64,000 nucleotides of DNA from Leifsonia sp. ZF2019 (GCF_019924635.1 NZ_CP065038.1:1-64000); one strand, 5' to 3'. Counted from the first letter of the stretch, positions 25,591 to 35,122 are shown. Numbers and translations are program-made. The notes: generated by a model not told the origin, from the letters alone.

Positions 25591-25902
25591 ATGCCACGCA
25601 AGATCGACCCAATCGTTCGTAGTCGAGCTGTTCGGTTGGTGACCGAGCACCGATCGGAGTACACCTCCGAGACCGCTGTCCGGGCCCAGGTCGCCGAATC
25701 CTTGGGGGTGTCCCAGGAGTCGATCCGGCGGTGGGTGCAGCAGCACGAGATCGACGCCGGCGCGGTCGACGGGGTGACCACGATCGAACGGGAAGAGATG
25801 CGCCGGCTGAAGTCGGAGAACGCCCGCCTTCGTGAGGTGAATGCGATCCTGCGTTCGGCAGCGATTTTCTTCGCGGGGGAACTCGACCCCCGCAACCGCT
25901 GA
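25591..25902 (+). CDS. IS3 OrfA
   Basis: 103 residues: helix-turn-helix (VRAQVAESLGVSQESIRRWV) and a leucine-zipper-like C-terminus (MRRLKSENARLREVNAILRS). It is separated from orfB by a -1 frame change; the OrfAB fusion is the transposase and OrfA alone usually represses. ATG 25591 is preceded by gagaggatgaca. Confidence 0.9.
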   Translation: MPRKIDPIVRSRAVRLVTEHRSEYTSETAVRAQVAESLGVSQESIRRWVQQHEIDAGAVDGVTTIEREEMRRLKSENARLREVNAILRSAAIFFAGELDPRNR

Positions 25903-25904
25903 TC

Positions 25905-26879
25905 GTGGCGTTCGCCGACCAGATGCGCGCGTCTGGTCATGCCGTCGAGTCGATCGTGACCGCCCTGAACATCGGCGGCTTCACGATCGCGGCACGGACG
26001 CTCAGGGCCTGGCGGTCCCAGGCTCACACGGTCGCAGCAAGAACCGTCACCGACGCCATCGTGGAGGACGCCGTCCGTGCGATCGCGTTCCGTATCACCG
26101 CGGAGGGTGAGCGGGTGCTTGCGCCGGAAGGTCTCTATGGCCGCAGGAAGATGCTCGCCGCCGTGCGCCGTCAGTATCCGGCGGCCGGGATCAAGGCCGT
26201 CGTCAAAGCGATGCGCTCCCTTGGGTTGTCGGGTGTGGTGCGCGGCCGAGCACCGCGGACCACGATCCCGAACCCGCGGGATGCGCGGCCGCAGGACCTG
26301 CTGGAACGTAACTTCACCGCGCCGGCACCGGACCGGGTGTGGGTGACCGACTTCACCTATGTGCGCACCCACACAACGTTCACGTATGTCGCCTTCGTCG
26401 TCGACTGCTTCAGCCAGCGCATTGTCGGCTGGAACGCTTCGATCAAACGCGACGTCGAGCTCGTCGACGTACCCGTGCGGATGGCACTCTGGCAGCGCGA
26501 ACGCGACGGCCGGCCCATCGAACGTGGCCAGTTGATCCATCACTCGGATGCCGGCAGTCAATACACGTCCGTGAAGTTCTCCGAGCACCTGCAGCTCGAG
26601 GGCATCCGCCCGTCGATCGGTTCGGTTGGCGACGCATATGACAACGCCCTCATGGAGACCATCAACGGGCTCTACAAGACCGAATGCGTCCGCACCGACG
26701 TGTTCCACGACGGAGCATTCAAGACTGTTGACGACGTCGAGTACGCCACCTCTGCCTGGGTCGAGTGGTACAACTCCAGACGCCTCCACGGCTCCCTCGG
26801 GATGCTCTCCCCTGCAGAGTTCGAGGCGGCCCACTACGCTGACACAGAACATACGAGTGAGCTAACGAGCCGCACGTAA
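25905..26879 (+). CDS. IS3 OrfB (DDE transposase)
   Basis: 324 residues with the full integrase core: first Asp in WVTDFTYVRTHTTF, second in LIHHSDAGSQYTS, Glu in ALMETINGLYKTEC, and the end AWVEWYNSRRLHGSLG. Normal length, no interruption, so it is probably active. Confidence 0.9.
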   Translation: MAFADQMRASGHAVESIVTALNIGGFTIAARTLRAWRSQAHTVAARTVTDAIVEDAVRAIAFRITAEGERVLAPEGLYGRRKMLAAVRRQYPAAGIKAVVKAMRSLGLSGVVRGRAPRTTIPNPRDARPQDLLERNFTAPAPDRVWVTDFTYVRTHTTFTYVAFVVDCFSQRIVGWNASIKRDVELVDVPVRMALWQRERDGRPIERGQLIHHSDAGSQYTSVKFSEHLQLEGIRPSIGSVGDAYDNALMETINGLYKTECVRTDVFHDGAFKTVDDVEYATSAWVEWYNSRRLHGSLGMLSPAEFEAAHYADTEHTSELTSRT

Positions 26880-26909
26880 ACCACCGGCCGAAAACCGGGC
26901 CAGTTCACG

Positions 26910-27099
26910 CGGCGGCAGGCCGGTCGGGCTCGACGCCGCCGACTACAACAACCGCAACCTGATCGAGCGCCGCCACTGCCACACCAAGCAGTGGCGCGGC
27001 CTCGCTACCCGGTACGACAAGCACGCCATGATCTACCGCGCCGTCGTCGTCCTCAACGCCGTCATCGCCCGGACCCACACATTGTCAGACACGCCCTAA
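26910..27099 (+). pseudogene. IS5 transposase C-terminal remnant cut by IS3
   Basis: Reads DYNNRNLIERRHCHTKQWRG, then IYRAVVVLNAVIARTHTLSD and stops at TAA 27097-27099 after cagacacgccc. The 5' part was replaced by the IS3 element. Confidence 0.8.
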
Positions 27100-27385
27100 A
27101 CGCTCAGCAGTCCCAACTTCATTGGTTGGAACTGAGTTGGGCACCCCAGATCCTCGCCATCGTCGCCACCGCAGCGAGCGATCGTCGCCGGTGCCCTATC
27201 TCAGCGATTGTCCGCCGCGGTCCCACCCATCGTCCCATAACAGATCTTCGCCGGGGGAACCCATGCTTGTGTCCCTCGCCACAGTGATTCCCACGTTCGT
27301 TTCTCTCAGAAAGACACGTACCAGAGAGAACCTGGCCACTACCCCATAATCCCGGATGTCGTCAAACCATCCCTGGTCAAGGCGG
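27100..27385. other. Gap between IS5 remnant and leftward membrane gene
   Basis: About 286 bases without a supported gene. It is the 3' side of the leftward gene at 27386-28063. No strong terminator is seen. Confidence 0.3.
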
Positions 27386-28063
27386 CTATCGGGTTGCGGA
27401 GCAGTCGGCGGTGGCGTGGGGTCCGGTCGCTTTTTGTTGGGAGATGATTTTGCCATCAACGGTGATGGTGCAGAAAATGGTTCCACCGGTTTTGTCGGTG
27501 GAAGCAACCAGTTTGTAGGTGGTTTCGTTGGTGAGGATGCGTTTATCCGCATCAATCTTTTTGCGGAACGGGGCCGCGGGTTGGACATAGTTGACGGTGG
27601 CGGGTTGGAAGTTGTCCCCACTGTGACCGATGCTTGGGTCAGCGTAGGTGATTCTATCGATCGTTCCATTGTCGATGGTTACGTCGTATTGAACGGTCGT
27701 GGTCCCCGCCGGTAGAGCAAAGATGGGCAGGCCCGGCCGACCAAACAAGAAGGATGCTCCGCTCATAATCGACATCACGGAAACAATGATCGCCACGACC
27801 CAGGCGACTGCGGCGATGATCAGAGAAACCCAAGTTACGCGGGTGTGATGGTTTTTCGCGATAAGGCTATAGATCGTTATTGTCAACGCGGCTGCGGCTG
27901 GTAACCATGCGGTGAAGCTGAGGATCGGGATGAACGCGAAAATGAATGCGATTATCGCGAGGACCAACCCAACGAGACCCAGTCTTTGTTCGGTAGTTTT
28001 CGACGCTTTTACTGGTTCTGGTCTTGTTTCTGCGTTTTCTGGTTTGGTGTCCTGTTCACGCAT
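27386..28063 (-). CDS. Membrane protein with MmpS-like extracellular domain
   Basis: 225 residues from ATG 28063, preceded by AAGGGGC. A charged N-terminal tail (REQDTKPENAETRPEPVKAS) is followed by three membrane helices (LGLVGLVLAIIAFIFAFIPI; WLPAAAALTITIYSLIA; WVSLIIAAVAWVVAIIVSVM), a DUF4190-like arrangement. An extracellular beta-domain (TTTVQYDVTIDNGTIDRITY, ending TIFCTITVDGKIISQQKA) with two Cys resembles MmpS. It lies downstream of, and in the same direction as, the giant exoprotein. Function unknown. Confidence 0.65.
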   Translation of the reverse strand: MREQDTKPENAETRPEPVKASKTTEQRLGLVGLVLAIIAFIFAFIPILSFTAWLPAAAALTITIYSLIAKNHHTRVTWVSLIIAAVAWVVAIIVSVMSIMSGASFLFGRPGLPIFALPAGTTTVQYDVTIDNGTIDRITYADPSIGHSGDNFQPATVNYVQPAAPFRKKIDADKRILTNETTYKLVASTDKTGGTIFCTITVDGKIISQQKATGPHATADCSATR

Positions 28064-28121
28064 TATCTTGCCCCTTGGTTTCCGTGTTAACAGCAGTGAC
28101 TTTGCTGAGGATAATAGTTAA

Positions 28122-28138
28122 GCCGCGGGGACCGCGGC
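28122..28138 (-). terminator. GC-rich hairpin after the giant exoprotein gene
   Basis: gccgcgg-gga-ccgcggc, followed on the leftward strand by ttaactatta. A modest terminator candidate between the exoprotein (ends 28185) and the next leftward gene (starts 28063). Confidence 0.45.
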
Positions 28139-28184
28139 ACCCGGTTGGACCAGGGCCGCGACCCCGCAGCGGCGGTTTTATGTG

Positions 28185-31100
28185 TTATCCGAGGATCGCC
28201 GCGTCATACGACCACACCTTGCCGCTCTCGGTCGTGTAGTACAGCAAGTTGTCGTCGTATTGAACATTGATCGACGTGACCTTCTCCGGTGTCCAGCCCG
28301 CTGACGGGGCAGATGTTTTCTCCAACTCCAGAGTGGACCGTTTCAGCGAATAGATTTTCCCGGTGCTGTTATCAATTGCATAGACCCGGTCCGTTTTCGG
28401 GTCCGTGCTGATAGCGGTAAAGCTGGCTCCCTCGAACTTTTGCTTGCTGACGATCTCGTTTGTTTGGGTGTCGACCGCGATCACCCACCCGGAGTCACTC
28501 ACGAAATAGACCCGGTGGTTAGCCTCATCAGCCACAGCCTTTTTCCACGCACCACCAAAACTGGCATCAATTATCTCTGGTTGCCCCCCAGAACCCGCGA
28601 CCCAAATATTGCCTCCATCGGAGTCGGACGTGACATAGGTGCGGTGAACCGAAGAGTCTTCGGCCATGACAACCGAGTTGTCATAATTGTTGCCGAGATT
28701 ACCTAAATCATTTACGTCTTGGTACCCCTCCATCGGTATAGAGAGAAGTGAGACAGGGCCAGAGAAAGCAGCGTATGGCTTGAACATGGCAGTGAAATAA
28801 ATCCTCTTCGAGTTTGTATCAAGCGATATGCCATAAGCACGCCACGCATCCGGTCGCGCAAGTCCCTGGAAAGCGTCGAATGACTTCACAACTTTATCCG
28901 CGGAAGTGTCGATGACTTTGATCTGGGAGTTCTTGAACAGGGCATAGGCAAGGTGACTGTCCTGATCAACCTTGATTGGTCCGTCACCCCCTCCCGGAAT
29001 ATTCTTGATTATCTGATCATTCCCTGTGTCCATCACGACAACGTCGCCGTCCTTAGTTGTGAGGTAGGCACGGTGATTGGTTTCGTCTATCGCTGAATCC
29101 ACAACACCCACACCTAAGTCCTGTGCTCCGGTGTGGAGAATCGTGATCGCGACAGGATCCGATTCGGAACCCTTATCATCCCGAGCGACTACTTCAAAAG
29201 CTCCCGGGCGCATCTGTCGTGTTTCACACGCCCACGACTTGTCTGGCTGCACTGTTGCCTCACACAACGGGGCCACATGCTCATTCTTGAACGCCACACT
29301 CAGCTTCACGCCCGGTGTGCCATGCCCGGAGAAATCAACCGTGGTGGTGCCCTGCGGGAAAATGTGATCCTGCTCTGGAGAGTCAATGGTCAACGCGTCC
29401 ACCGTGAAATCACTGTCCACCGTCCGCGGATCTTTCATCCCCAAGTCGTTATCCAACTGGTATGTGGTCGCTTTGTAGGCTTGGCCTTTCTTCAAACCCG
29501 TGACCGTGCAGCTCCAGTTCTGGGGCGTATCAACCTCGCCCGGAACTGGAGCAAAACACCCCTCCGTGCCCGGCACATCCACGTTCACGATCATGCCGCC
29601 GGCCGCGGTCCCCGAGAAATCAACCGTTGAACCATTCTGAGAAACCTCCCCCCCTGCTGCAGGAGACGTCACCGTCACGGCGGCAGCCTTAGCGATCGTG
29701 AACGCAGACGTAACCTCAGATTCTTGTCCCGCAACGGTTTGCCAGGCTTTCCCTGACCACGAACCTAATTTTGCGTGGAAAGCACACGCCCAATAGGACG
29801 CGCTTCCAACGGTGGTTGACGCTGATTTACCATCACCTGGCGGGTTCGAGGTTGGTGTATCACCATCATCCCCCTCTTCAGGTTTACACCCGCTTTTTCC
29901 ACCGACCGGCTCCAAATGATCCGAACCGCTATCCGCCTGCACCGCTTCCACGTGGACCCTGTCGCCGAGGGCACCGAATCCATTTAGGTTGAGAATTTGA
30001 TTCGGGCCAAAGTAAGGGACTTTCTTGTCCTTCGCTGGGTTCTCCCATGTCAGCTTATGGGTCACGTGAATCGTCAGAGTTGTCGTCGCCTCGCCGAACT
30101 GGGTATTCGTATCCATAACCGTGATATCGACGTCATCCCCTGCCGGAAAGTATGACTCACCCTTAGCGTTTTTGCCTGTGCAGGACCACGTAGTGTCTTG
30201 TTTCACCAGGATCTGCTCACACCCACTCCCCTGGGGAATGTCCTTCCCTTTCACTGTCGCAGTGACCTTCAACACGTCACCCGGAGTAGCTGTCCCGCTG
30301 AACACGGCAGGCTGCTTCAAACCAAACCTTGCCTTATCCGCTGGGGAAGTCACTACGGGGCTCACCGGCCGAACCGACACCGTCCGCGACGTGGAAGCCC
30401 CCGAATCATCACCGGACTGGGTTACTTTGATCTGATTCTTCCCAATAGGCAGAAGATTATTGTTGTCGTTCCCCGCTATGCAGCCCCATACCCCATTCTT
30501 GTCAACCGGAACCTTGTCACACACCACCGAGTCGGTCTTGTGCGCAAAATCGTTCGTGGTTTTCACTGTCACTGTCTGACCCGGCGTCGCACTCCCCACA
30601 AACCGGACCGGATCCCCCGAAACTACAGAGAGCTCTTCGTCAGTTGGCTCGATCACCGTCAGCGGATCATCGACGATCGTCACAGTTCGATGCTTCGGAG
30701 ATCTTGTATCACCGGACTGGGTTATGGTGAGGACGTTCGTGCCTACAGGCAGAAGATTCTCAAGCTCCTTCTTCGACGTACACGACCACTTACCCTCGCT
30801 ATCAACAGGCACCCGATCACACACCATCAGGGAGCCGTCTTCGCTCTTCACGGTGACAGTTTGACCCCGTGTCGCCGTCCCGTCAAACGTGATCTCGTCC
30901 CCATAAGCGCGGGTTATCGATTCATCCTTCGGGTCAGTGACCGACAAAACATCATCGACGATAGTGACAGTGCGGTGCTTTGCTGCATTTGAACCCGACT
31001 GCGAAAACTTGATTTTATGCGTGCCGAGCCCCAAGAGAGGACCCGGAGAGCACGACCAGTCCCCATCAGAGTCGATCTGTTTACTACACAAAATATCGCT

Positions 31101-32510
31101 CGTGGACGTGTCTGTCACCGTTAGTTGCTTGCCCGGCGTCCCACTCCCCTCGAAGTGCGTTCGCCAGCCATAATCCTTTGTGATCCGGCTTTCGCTCGGG
31201 TCTGTCACCTTCAACTCGACATCTGTGACATTCAAAACAATCGACGCCGAGCTACCAGGGCGTGTCTCCGAAGCCGTGAATGTCTGGTCACCCGTCGGTG
31301 CGGTAATCTTTCCGACACATGACCAAGTAGTACCCGACTTGCGGTCATCCTCACAAACAAAGTCGCTACTTTCGCCAACCGTCACTTTCACCGTGTCATC
31401 CACACTTCGAGTGCCGGAAAATTCGAACGTGTCCCCGTAGACCACGTCGTCATCACCTTGATCGATGGTCACAGGCAAAGCAGCCGTCATTGTGATCCGA
31501 ACAAACCGGCTCCATCCCACCTTGATAGTCGGATCAATACCTACCGGTTCGAGCCACAACCCCTCAACATTCTCACCATTCACGGACCACGGAATCTTCC
31601 CGTCACAAGACTGAAGCCAGGAGATCCCGGAGCCAGTGCAGACTTCCTGTGAGGCATCGGGGCCGCCACTCGAAGTTCCTGCGCCGATTCTGACCCGTCC
31701 TTCCGGCATACCCACCCCAGCGGCCGAAGTGGACAAGAATCCGTATGACTTACCTTCGGTAAAATGATCAAGATCCGAACTGCCTCCTACCGTTAGTAAG
31801 CGGGGATTCTGAAAATAAAACTCCTGCGACCCCCCCTCGCAGGAAGCATCAGTGTTGTATGAGTCAATGCCGCAACTGGTGGCAGCGCCTGGAATTACTG
31901 TGGTGAATTTGGTTTTCCAACCGTCGTGGTCGGTGTGCCAGTGCTCCCATTTCATTCCCGCCTGCTGGTTGTGACCCATCTCATCCGTCCAGGTGACGTT
32001 CCAGCTAATACGTTTCATGCGATTACCGCTAAGGGGATCAGCGCAACCCCAGTTACCCCACAAACCGGTCACCGAATTAATGTCATACCAACTTCTACCG
32101 AGAGTCTGACCGGGATCAAGAGTGAAGGATTTGGTCTCGTCTTCACCTGACCCCGGGTCAATGCATAACCAATTTGTGCGCGAAACCGTCAACTTAAAAT
32201 CTGTGTTGTTGCTTATGTTAAGAGTCCACCGCGCATCTGTTTGTAGGGGTGGGGTGATGGTCCCCTCTGGGGTAGGAACAGCCGGATCTGTTTGAGCCGG
32301 AGGTTCCGGGGTTGGTGAGTTTTGATCAGTCGGGGGCGGGGTAGGGTTGGGGGTGCTGTCGGGCGGGGTAGGGGCAACATTTGTTGTGACTGGTGCGCTC
32401 GGGTCGGTGGGTGCCGGGGTTGGATCTTCAGCCTGAGCGGGAGCGACGATTCCGACCAGTAACGCGATTGTGGCAAGGAAAACCCCGCCACCGATTAGTT
32501 TTCTGCGCAT
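28185..32510 (-). CDS. Large secreted Ig-repeat and beta-propeller protein (adhesin-like)
   Basis: 1441 residues. Signal peptide MRRKLIGGGVFLATIALLVG...APAQA, then a Pro/Thr linker to about residue 85 and an N-terminal domain to about 340. From about 345 to 1128 there are some eight Ig-like repeats, most with a start such as VTDPSE or VTSPADK, FSGTATPGDVLKV in the middle and a Cys...WxC pair at the end. Residues ~1130-1441 form a YVTN-type beta-propeller (DETNHRAYLTTKDGDVVVMD; LAYALFKNSQIKVIDTSADK). No LPXTG-like motif or C-terminal anchor helix, so it is released or held non-covalently. Two adjacent ATGs follow AAAGGGGA; the second has better spacing. Cell-surface attachment is the likely role. 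Confidence 0.85.
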   Translation of the reverse strand: MRRKLIGGGVFLATIALLVGIVAPAQAEDPTPAPTDPSAPVTTNVAPTPPDSTPNPTPPPTDQNSPTPEPPAQTDPAVPTPEGTITPPLQTDARWTLNISNNTDFKLTVSRTNWLCIDPGSGEDETKSFTLDPGQTLGRSWYDINSVTGLWGNWGCADPLSGNRMKRISWNVTWTDEMGHNQQAGMKWEHWHTDHDGWKTKFTTVIPGAATSCGIDSYNTDASCEGGSQEFYFQNPRLLTVGGSSDLDHFTEGKSYGFLSTSAAGVGMPEGRVRIGAGTSSGGPDASQEVCTGSGISWLQSCDGKIPWSVNGENVEGLWLEPVGIDPTIKVGWSRFVRITMTAALPVTIDQGDDDVVYGDTFEFSGTRSVDDTVKVTVGESSDFVCEDDRKSGTTWSCVGKITAPTGDQTFTASETRPGSSASIVLNVTDVELKVTDPSESRITKDYGWRTHFEGSGTPGKQLTVTDTSTSDILCSKQIDSDGDWSCSPGPLLGLGTHKIKFSQSGSNAAKHRTVTIVDDVLSVTDPKDESITRAYGDEITFDGTATRGQTVTVKSEDGSLMVCDRVPVDSEGKWSCTSKKELENLLPVGTNVLTITQSGDTRSPKHRTVTIVDDPLTVIEPTDEELSVVSGDPVRFVGSATPGQTVTVKTTNDFAHKTDSVVCDKVPVDKNGVWGCIAGNDNNNLLPIGKNQIKVTQSGDDSGASTSRTVSVRPVSPVVTSPADKARFGLKQPAVFSGTATPGDVLKVTATVKGKDIPQGSGCEQILVKQDTTWSCTGKNAKGESYFPAGDDVDITVMDTNTQFGEATTTLTIHVTHKLTWENPAKDKKVPYFGPNQILNLNGFGALGDRVHVEAVQADSGSDHLEPVGGKSGCKPEEGDDGDTPTSNPPGDGKSASTTVGSASYWACAFHAKLGSWSGKAWQTVAGQESEVTSAFTIAKAAAVTVTSPAAGGEVSQNGSTVDFSGTAAGGMIVNVDVPGTEGCFAPVPGEVDTPQNWSCTVTGLKKGQAYKATTYQLDNDLGMKDPRTVDSDFTVDALTIDSPEQDHIFPQGTTTVDFSGHGTPGVKLSVAFKNEHVAPLCEATVQPDKSWACETRQMRPGAFEVVARDDKGSESDPVAITILHTGAQDLGVGVVDSAIDETNHRAYLTTKDGDVVVMDTGNDQIIKNIPGGGDGPIKVDQDSHLAYALFKNSQIKVIDTSADKVVKSFDAFQGLARPDAWRAYGISLDTNSKRIYFTAMFKPYAAFSGPVSLLSIPMEGYQDVNDLGNLGNNYDNSVVMAEDSSVHRTYVTSDSDGGNIWVAGSGGQPEIIDASFGGAWKKAVADEANHRVYFVSDSGWVIAVDTQTNEIVSKQKFEGASFTAISTDPKTDRVYAIDNSTGKIYSLKRSTLELEKTSAPSAGWTPEKVTSINVQYDDNLLYYTTESGKVWSYDAAILG

Positions 32511-32573
32511 CATTCCCCTTTGAGTCCTTCCTCAAGCACCGGACAACAGCGGCTTGGTTCTCTTAAAGCTCTT

Positions 32574-32783
32574 TCACAACAATGAAAAGATCATCCCAAC
32601 CGAGGCCCCAAGAGGCCGGCCGTCGACGAAAGACGCAAATTCGCCGAGCACGGCGTCCAGGGCTCGGATTGGCAGACGCGATAGTCCATTGAGTGACAAT
32701 ACGTTCAATAGGGCGTAGATGGATAGTCCCAACGTGAGTGCGCTGACCCCGCCCAGTAGCCGCCCAAGGATTGTGCTCTTCAT
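32574..32783 (-). CDS. Small membrane protein (69 aa)
   Basis: Starts at ATG 32783 with AAAGGAG six bases upstream. A hydrophobic segment (LLGGVSALTLGLSIYALLNV) is followed by LSRLPIRALDAVLGEF and a second short hydrophobic end (GASVGMIFSLL). It lies 60 bases upstream of the giant exoprotein in the same direction, likely co-transcribed. The family is unrecognised; a role in expression or export of the exoprotein is possible. Confidence 0.6.
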   Translation of the reverse strand: MKSTILGRLLGGVSALTLGLSIYALLNVLSLNGLSRLPIRALDAVLGEFASFVDGRPLGASVGMIFSLL

Positions 32784-33018
32784 GTGTGCTCCTTTGCTCA
32801 CATGGGCATTCCAACCGCTGCCACCCGGTGCACCCGCCCATGTACAGCGAGAACATATGAATTCACCCCACCACTATTGCGGGAGATGGAACGCGTGGAC
32901 CGTTCCCCAGAAGCAGTCCCACGTCCTTCTCGTACCTCCCGAGTTGGTACCGGGGTCTGAGCGCGTGTGGGTCTGTGCGTTGATGCGTGTCGTAGGTGTG
33001 GGTTTCTAACGTGGATTT
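32784..33018. other. Upstream region of the exoprotein operon
   Basis: No gene is supported here. It should contain the leftward promoter for the 69-residue protein and exoprotein; I cannot identify -35/-10 boxes with confidence. Confidence 0.3.
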
Positions 33019-33213
33019 ATGAACACAACAGGTCGTCGGAATCAAAAGAATCGAAGTGCTCGTGGGCGGGATGCCCGCGGACAGCTGATCGGGCGCCGGG
33101 AGAACGCCGTCGTGGTGGGTCCTTCTCTCGGCGGCAGCGTGCAAGGGAGGGAGTTGACAGCCCGGCTGAGAGCGAACCGGGCGGCTGGGCCGACGGCGAA
33201 GGAGGGCACCTGA
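33019..33213 (+). CDS. Possible small basic protein (64 aa)
   Basis: ATG 33019 (MNTTGRRNQKNRSARGRDAR) opens a short Arg-rich frame ending at TGA 33211-33213. There is no clear ribosome site (gtggatttATG) and no family. The opposite strand is equally open, so this may be chance. Confidence 0.22.
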   Translation: MNTTGRRNQKNRSARGRDARGQLIGRRENAVVVGPSLGGSVQGRELTARLRANRAAGPTAKEGT

Positions 33214-33261
33214 GATGCGTTCCCAGGTGACAACGGGTGCTGCCGGGGTTATCGCTCGCCT

Positions 33262-33380
33262 CGGCCATGTTCGAGTGGATCGAGGGCTTCTACAACCCGC
33301 TCCGGCGACACACCAGCCTCGGCAACCTCAGCACCGCCGACCATGAAGCCCTTCACACCACCGCCGAAATCGCGGCATGA
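33262..33380 (+). pseudogene. IS3-family OrfB C-terminal scrap
   Basis: MFEWIEGFYNPLRRHTSLGN, then LSTADHEALHTTAEIAA and TGA. This is the conserved end of IS3 OrfB (E-x-FYNxxRxHxSLG). Only ~40 codons survive. Confidence 0.75.
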
Positions 33381-33495
33381 TCAAGGGTCAGGCTCCCGTC
33401 AGGAAAGGGAAGAACATCCACTGGTTCCCGTGTGAACTGGTTCGACTCTGAAAGCGTGGAGCAAAGCCAATACGTTGATGGAGAAAGGCGGTTTC

Positions 33496-33822
33496 ATGGC
33501 AATCACAAAGAAGCGATTCCTCACCGAGCTCGGAATTGCGGGTGCGATCATCATCAGCGGTGTAGCGGCGCCCAGTCTGGCGCAAGCCGCAGAACCAACT
33601 GATGTTTCACCTTGCGAGACGTTTCAGAACTTAGCTTCTGGTGAGGATTATCCGACGTGGGACGAGGTGGCGTCCGAACGGGCGTGTCAGGCGGATATTG
33701 AGGCGAAGATGACAGCTTGTCAGCGGATCCCCCCGTTCTCCGCTGAGGGTATAAAGTGTCAGAACGAAGTAGAACGTGCTATAGCACAACGCGATGCCGG
33801 TTTACGACAGAGGGCTCACTAA
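33496..33822 (+). CDS. Small exported Cys-containing protein (108 aa)
   Basis: Starts at ATG 33496 (MAITKKRFLTELGIAGAIII) after agaaaggcgg. Typical signal peptide with cleavage near LAQAAEP. The mature ~75 residues are acidic and hold four Cys (SPCETF, RACQAD, TACQRI, IKCQNE), enough for two disulfides. No family is recognised. It lies between an IS3 scrap and IS5 copy 3 with no partner gene. Confidence 0.6.
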   Translation: MAITKKRFLTELGIAGAIIISGVAAPSLAQAAEPTDVSPCETFQNLASGEDYPTWDEVASERACQADIEAKMTACQRIPPFSAEGIKCQNEVERAIAQRDAGLRQRAH

Positions 33823-33966
33823 GGTGGAGAGAATTGGAGCTACCTTTGCTCCGATGACTACTGGACGTGCTCTCGCCCTAAAAGGCCTGGTGCCTCTGCG
33901 CATGTTATAAACCGACAAGCAAGAAAACACGCAACCCTGTGTCATAAACCTCCCTCCGTTGCACAC

Positions 33967-34566
33967 CTAGGGCGTGTCTTCTAACCGTTTGAGCCAGAGT
34001 GTGATTGCGCGGAGGACGACTGCTCCCCGGTAGGTGACGGCGAGGTTGTCGTAGCGGGTGGCGAGGCCTCGCCATTGCTTGGTGTCGCAGAAGCCGCGTT
34101 CGATGACGTTCCGTCCTCGGTAGTTGATCGCGTCGAATCGGGGTGGTCTGCCGCCCGCGCTGCCGCGGTTGAGGCGGTGTCGCTTCTGATCGTCGGGTTC
34201 GGGGATGACTGCCGCGATACCGCGTCGGCGGAGGTGGGAGCGGATTGCGCGTGATGAATACGCTTTGTCGCCGCGGACGGCGTCGGGCCGGGTGCGAGCT
34301 CGACCCATTCGATCTACTCGGAGCTGTCCCATCAAGGCGTCAAACATCGGCGAATCACCGGACTGGCCCGGCGTGAGGAGCACGACAAGCGGGAGTCCGT
34401 TGCCATCGACGAGTTGGTGGATCTTCGTCGACAGGCCGCCACGCGAGCGGCCGATCGCGTGGTCAGCGGGTTCCTGACGAAGATTCTTGTGATTCGATCG
34501 TGCCCCCTGGGGTGTTGGTGGGGCGGCGGCCCGCGGGCTCCTCGACACGGGCGAAGGTGGTCGCAT
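33967..34566 (-). CDS. IS5 transposase OrfB, copy 3
   Basis: Reads the same as copy 2 OrfB. Needs the same frameshift from OrfA. Its stop TAG lies in the flanking CTAG rather than in the element. Confidence 0.85.
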   Translation of the reverse strand: MRPPSPVSRSPRAAAPPTPQGARSNHKNLRQEPADHAIGRSRGGLSTKIHQLVDGNGLPLVVLLTPGQSGDSPMFDALMGQLRVDRMGRARTRPDAVRGDKAYSSRAIRSHLRRRGIAAVIPEPDDQKRHRLNRGSAGGRPPRFDAINYRGRNVIERGFCDTKQWRGLATRYDNLAVTYRGAVVLRAITLWLKRLEDTP

Positions 34567-34939
34567 GCTGGTGGGCTCGGTTGATCGTGGAATCCACGCT
34601 CACCGTCCAATCCAGCACCCCGGCCGCGTCGGCCTCAGTCAACAGCGCAGCATGCACCCGGTCCCAGGTGCCGTCGTGACTGAATCGGTTGTGACGCTTC
34701 CAGACCGTCTGCCAGGGACCGAACTCCGCCGGCAGATCCCGCCACGGAATCCCGGTCCGATACCGCCAAATGATGGCCTCGACCACCAAACGATGATCAC
34801 CGAACGGGCGACCGCCCTTCGGCGACGGGGCCGGCATCAACGACGCGATCCGCTCCCACTGAGAATCCGACAACACCCGAGACCGCAACACAACGCCCAG
34901 CCTGCACCACGACCACAACAACGGTTAGGAGACACGCCC
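33970..34939 (-). mobile_element. IS5-family element, copy 3 (970 bp)
   Basis: Inserted at CTAG with TA duplicated, same orientation as copy 1. Its right end reads gttaggagacacgccc, one base different from copies 1 and 2. Confidence 0.95.
34463..34891 (-). CDS. IS5 transposase OrfA, copy 3
   Basis: As copies 1 and 2, with one N-terminal substitution (VVLRSRV for VVSRSRV). GTG 34891 is taken as start; the frame extends to 34921. Confidence 0.85.
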   Translation of the reverse strand: MLRSRVLSDSQWERIASLMPAPSPKGGRPFGDHRLVVEAIIWRYRTGIPWRDLPAEFGPWQTVWKRHNRFSHDGTWDRVHAALLTEADAAGVLDWTVSVDSTINRAHQHATTFARVEEPAGRRPTNTPGGTIESQESSSGTR

Positions 34940-35008
34940 TAGATGTTGCCGGGTAAGACGTCCGGGCCGAAGCGCCGTGCGGTCCGTCTGCAATGGGTGG
35001 CACAAAAA

Positions 35009-35031
35009 ACTCGGCCCCAGAGGGGCCGAGT
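35009..35031 (-). terminator. Rho-independent terminator of the NYN gene
   Basis: actcggcccc-tct-ggggccgagt read leftward, followed by TTTTTT (the aaaaaa at 35004-35009 on the given strand). A 10-base GC-rich stem plus T tract directly downstream of the leftward NYN gene. Confidence 0.85.
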
Positions 35032-35122
35032 GGTATGCGTTCATACTATCGGGCATAGCGCTTATTTGTAAACATCACCGCCACCAATCAACGCTACTCG
35101 TCGCCGCTAAGGACCCCTCGAT

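Larger units (their letters stand above)
25532..26907 (+). mobile_element. Complete IS3-family element
   Basis: About 1.38 kb. The left end tgaactgaaccggtccgctt resembles the inverse of the right end at 26884-26907 (tgaactggcccggttttcgg). It carries orfA and orfB in the usual -1 relation. It is inserted into or next to an IS5 transposase, whose C-terminal remnant follows directly. Confidence 0.9.
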
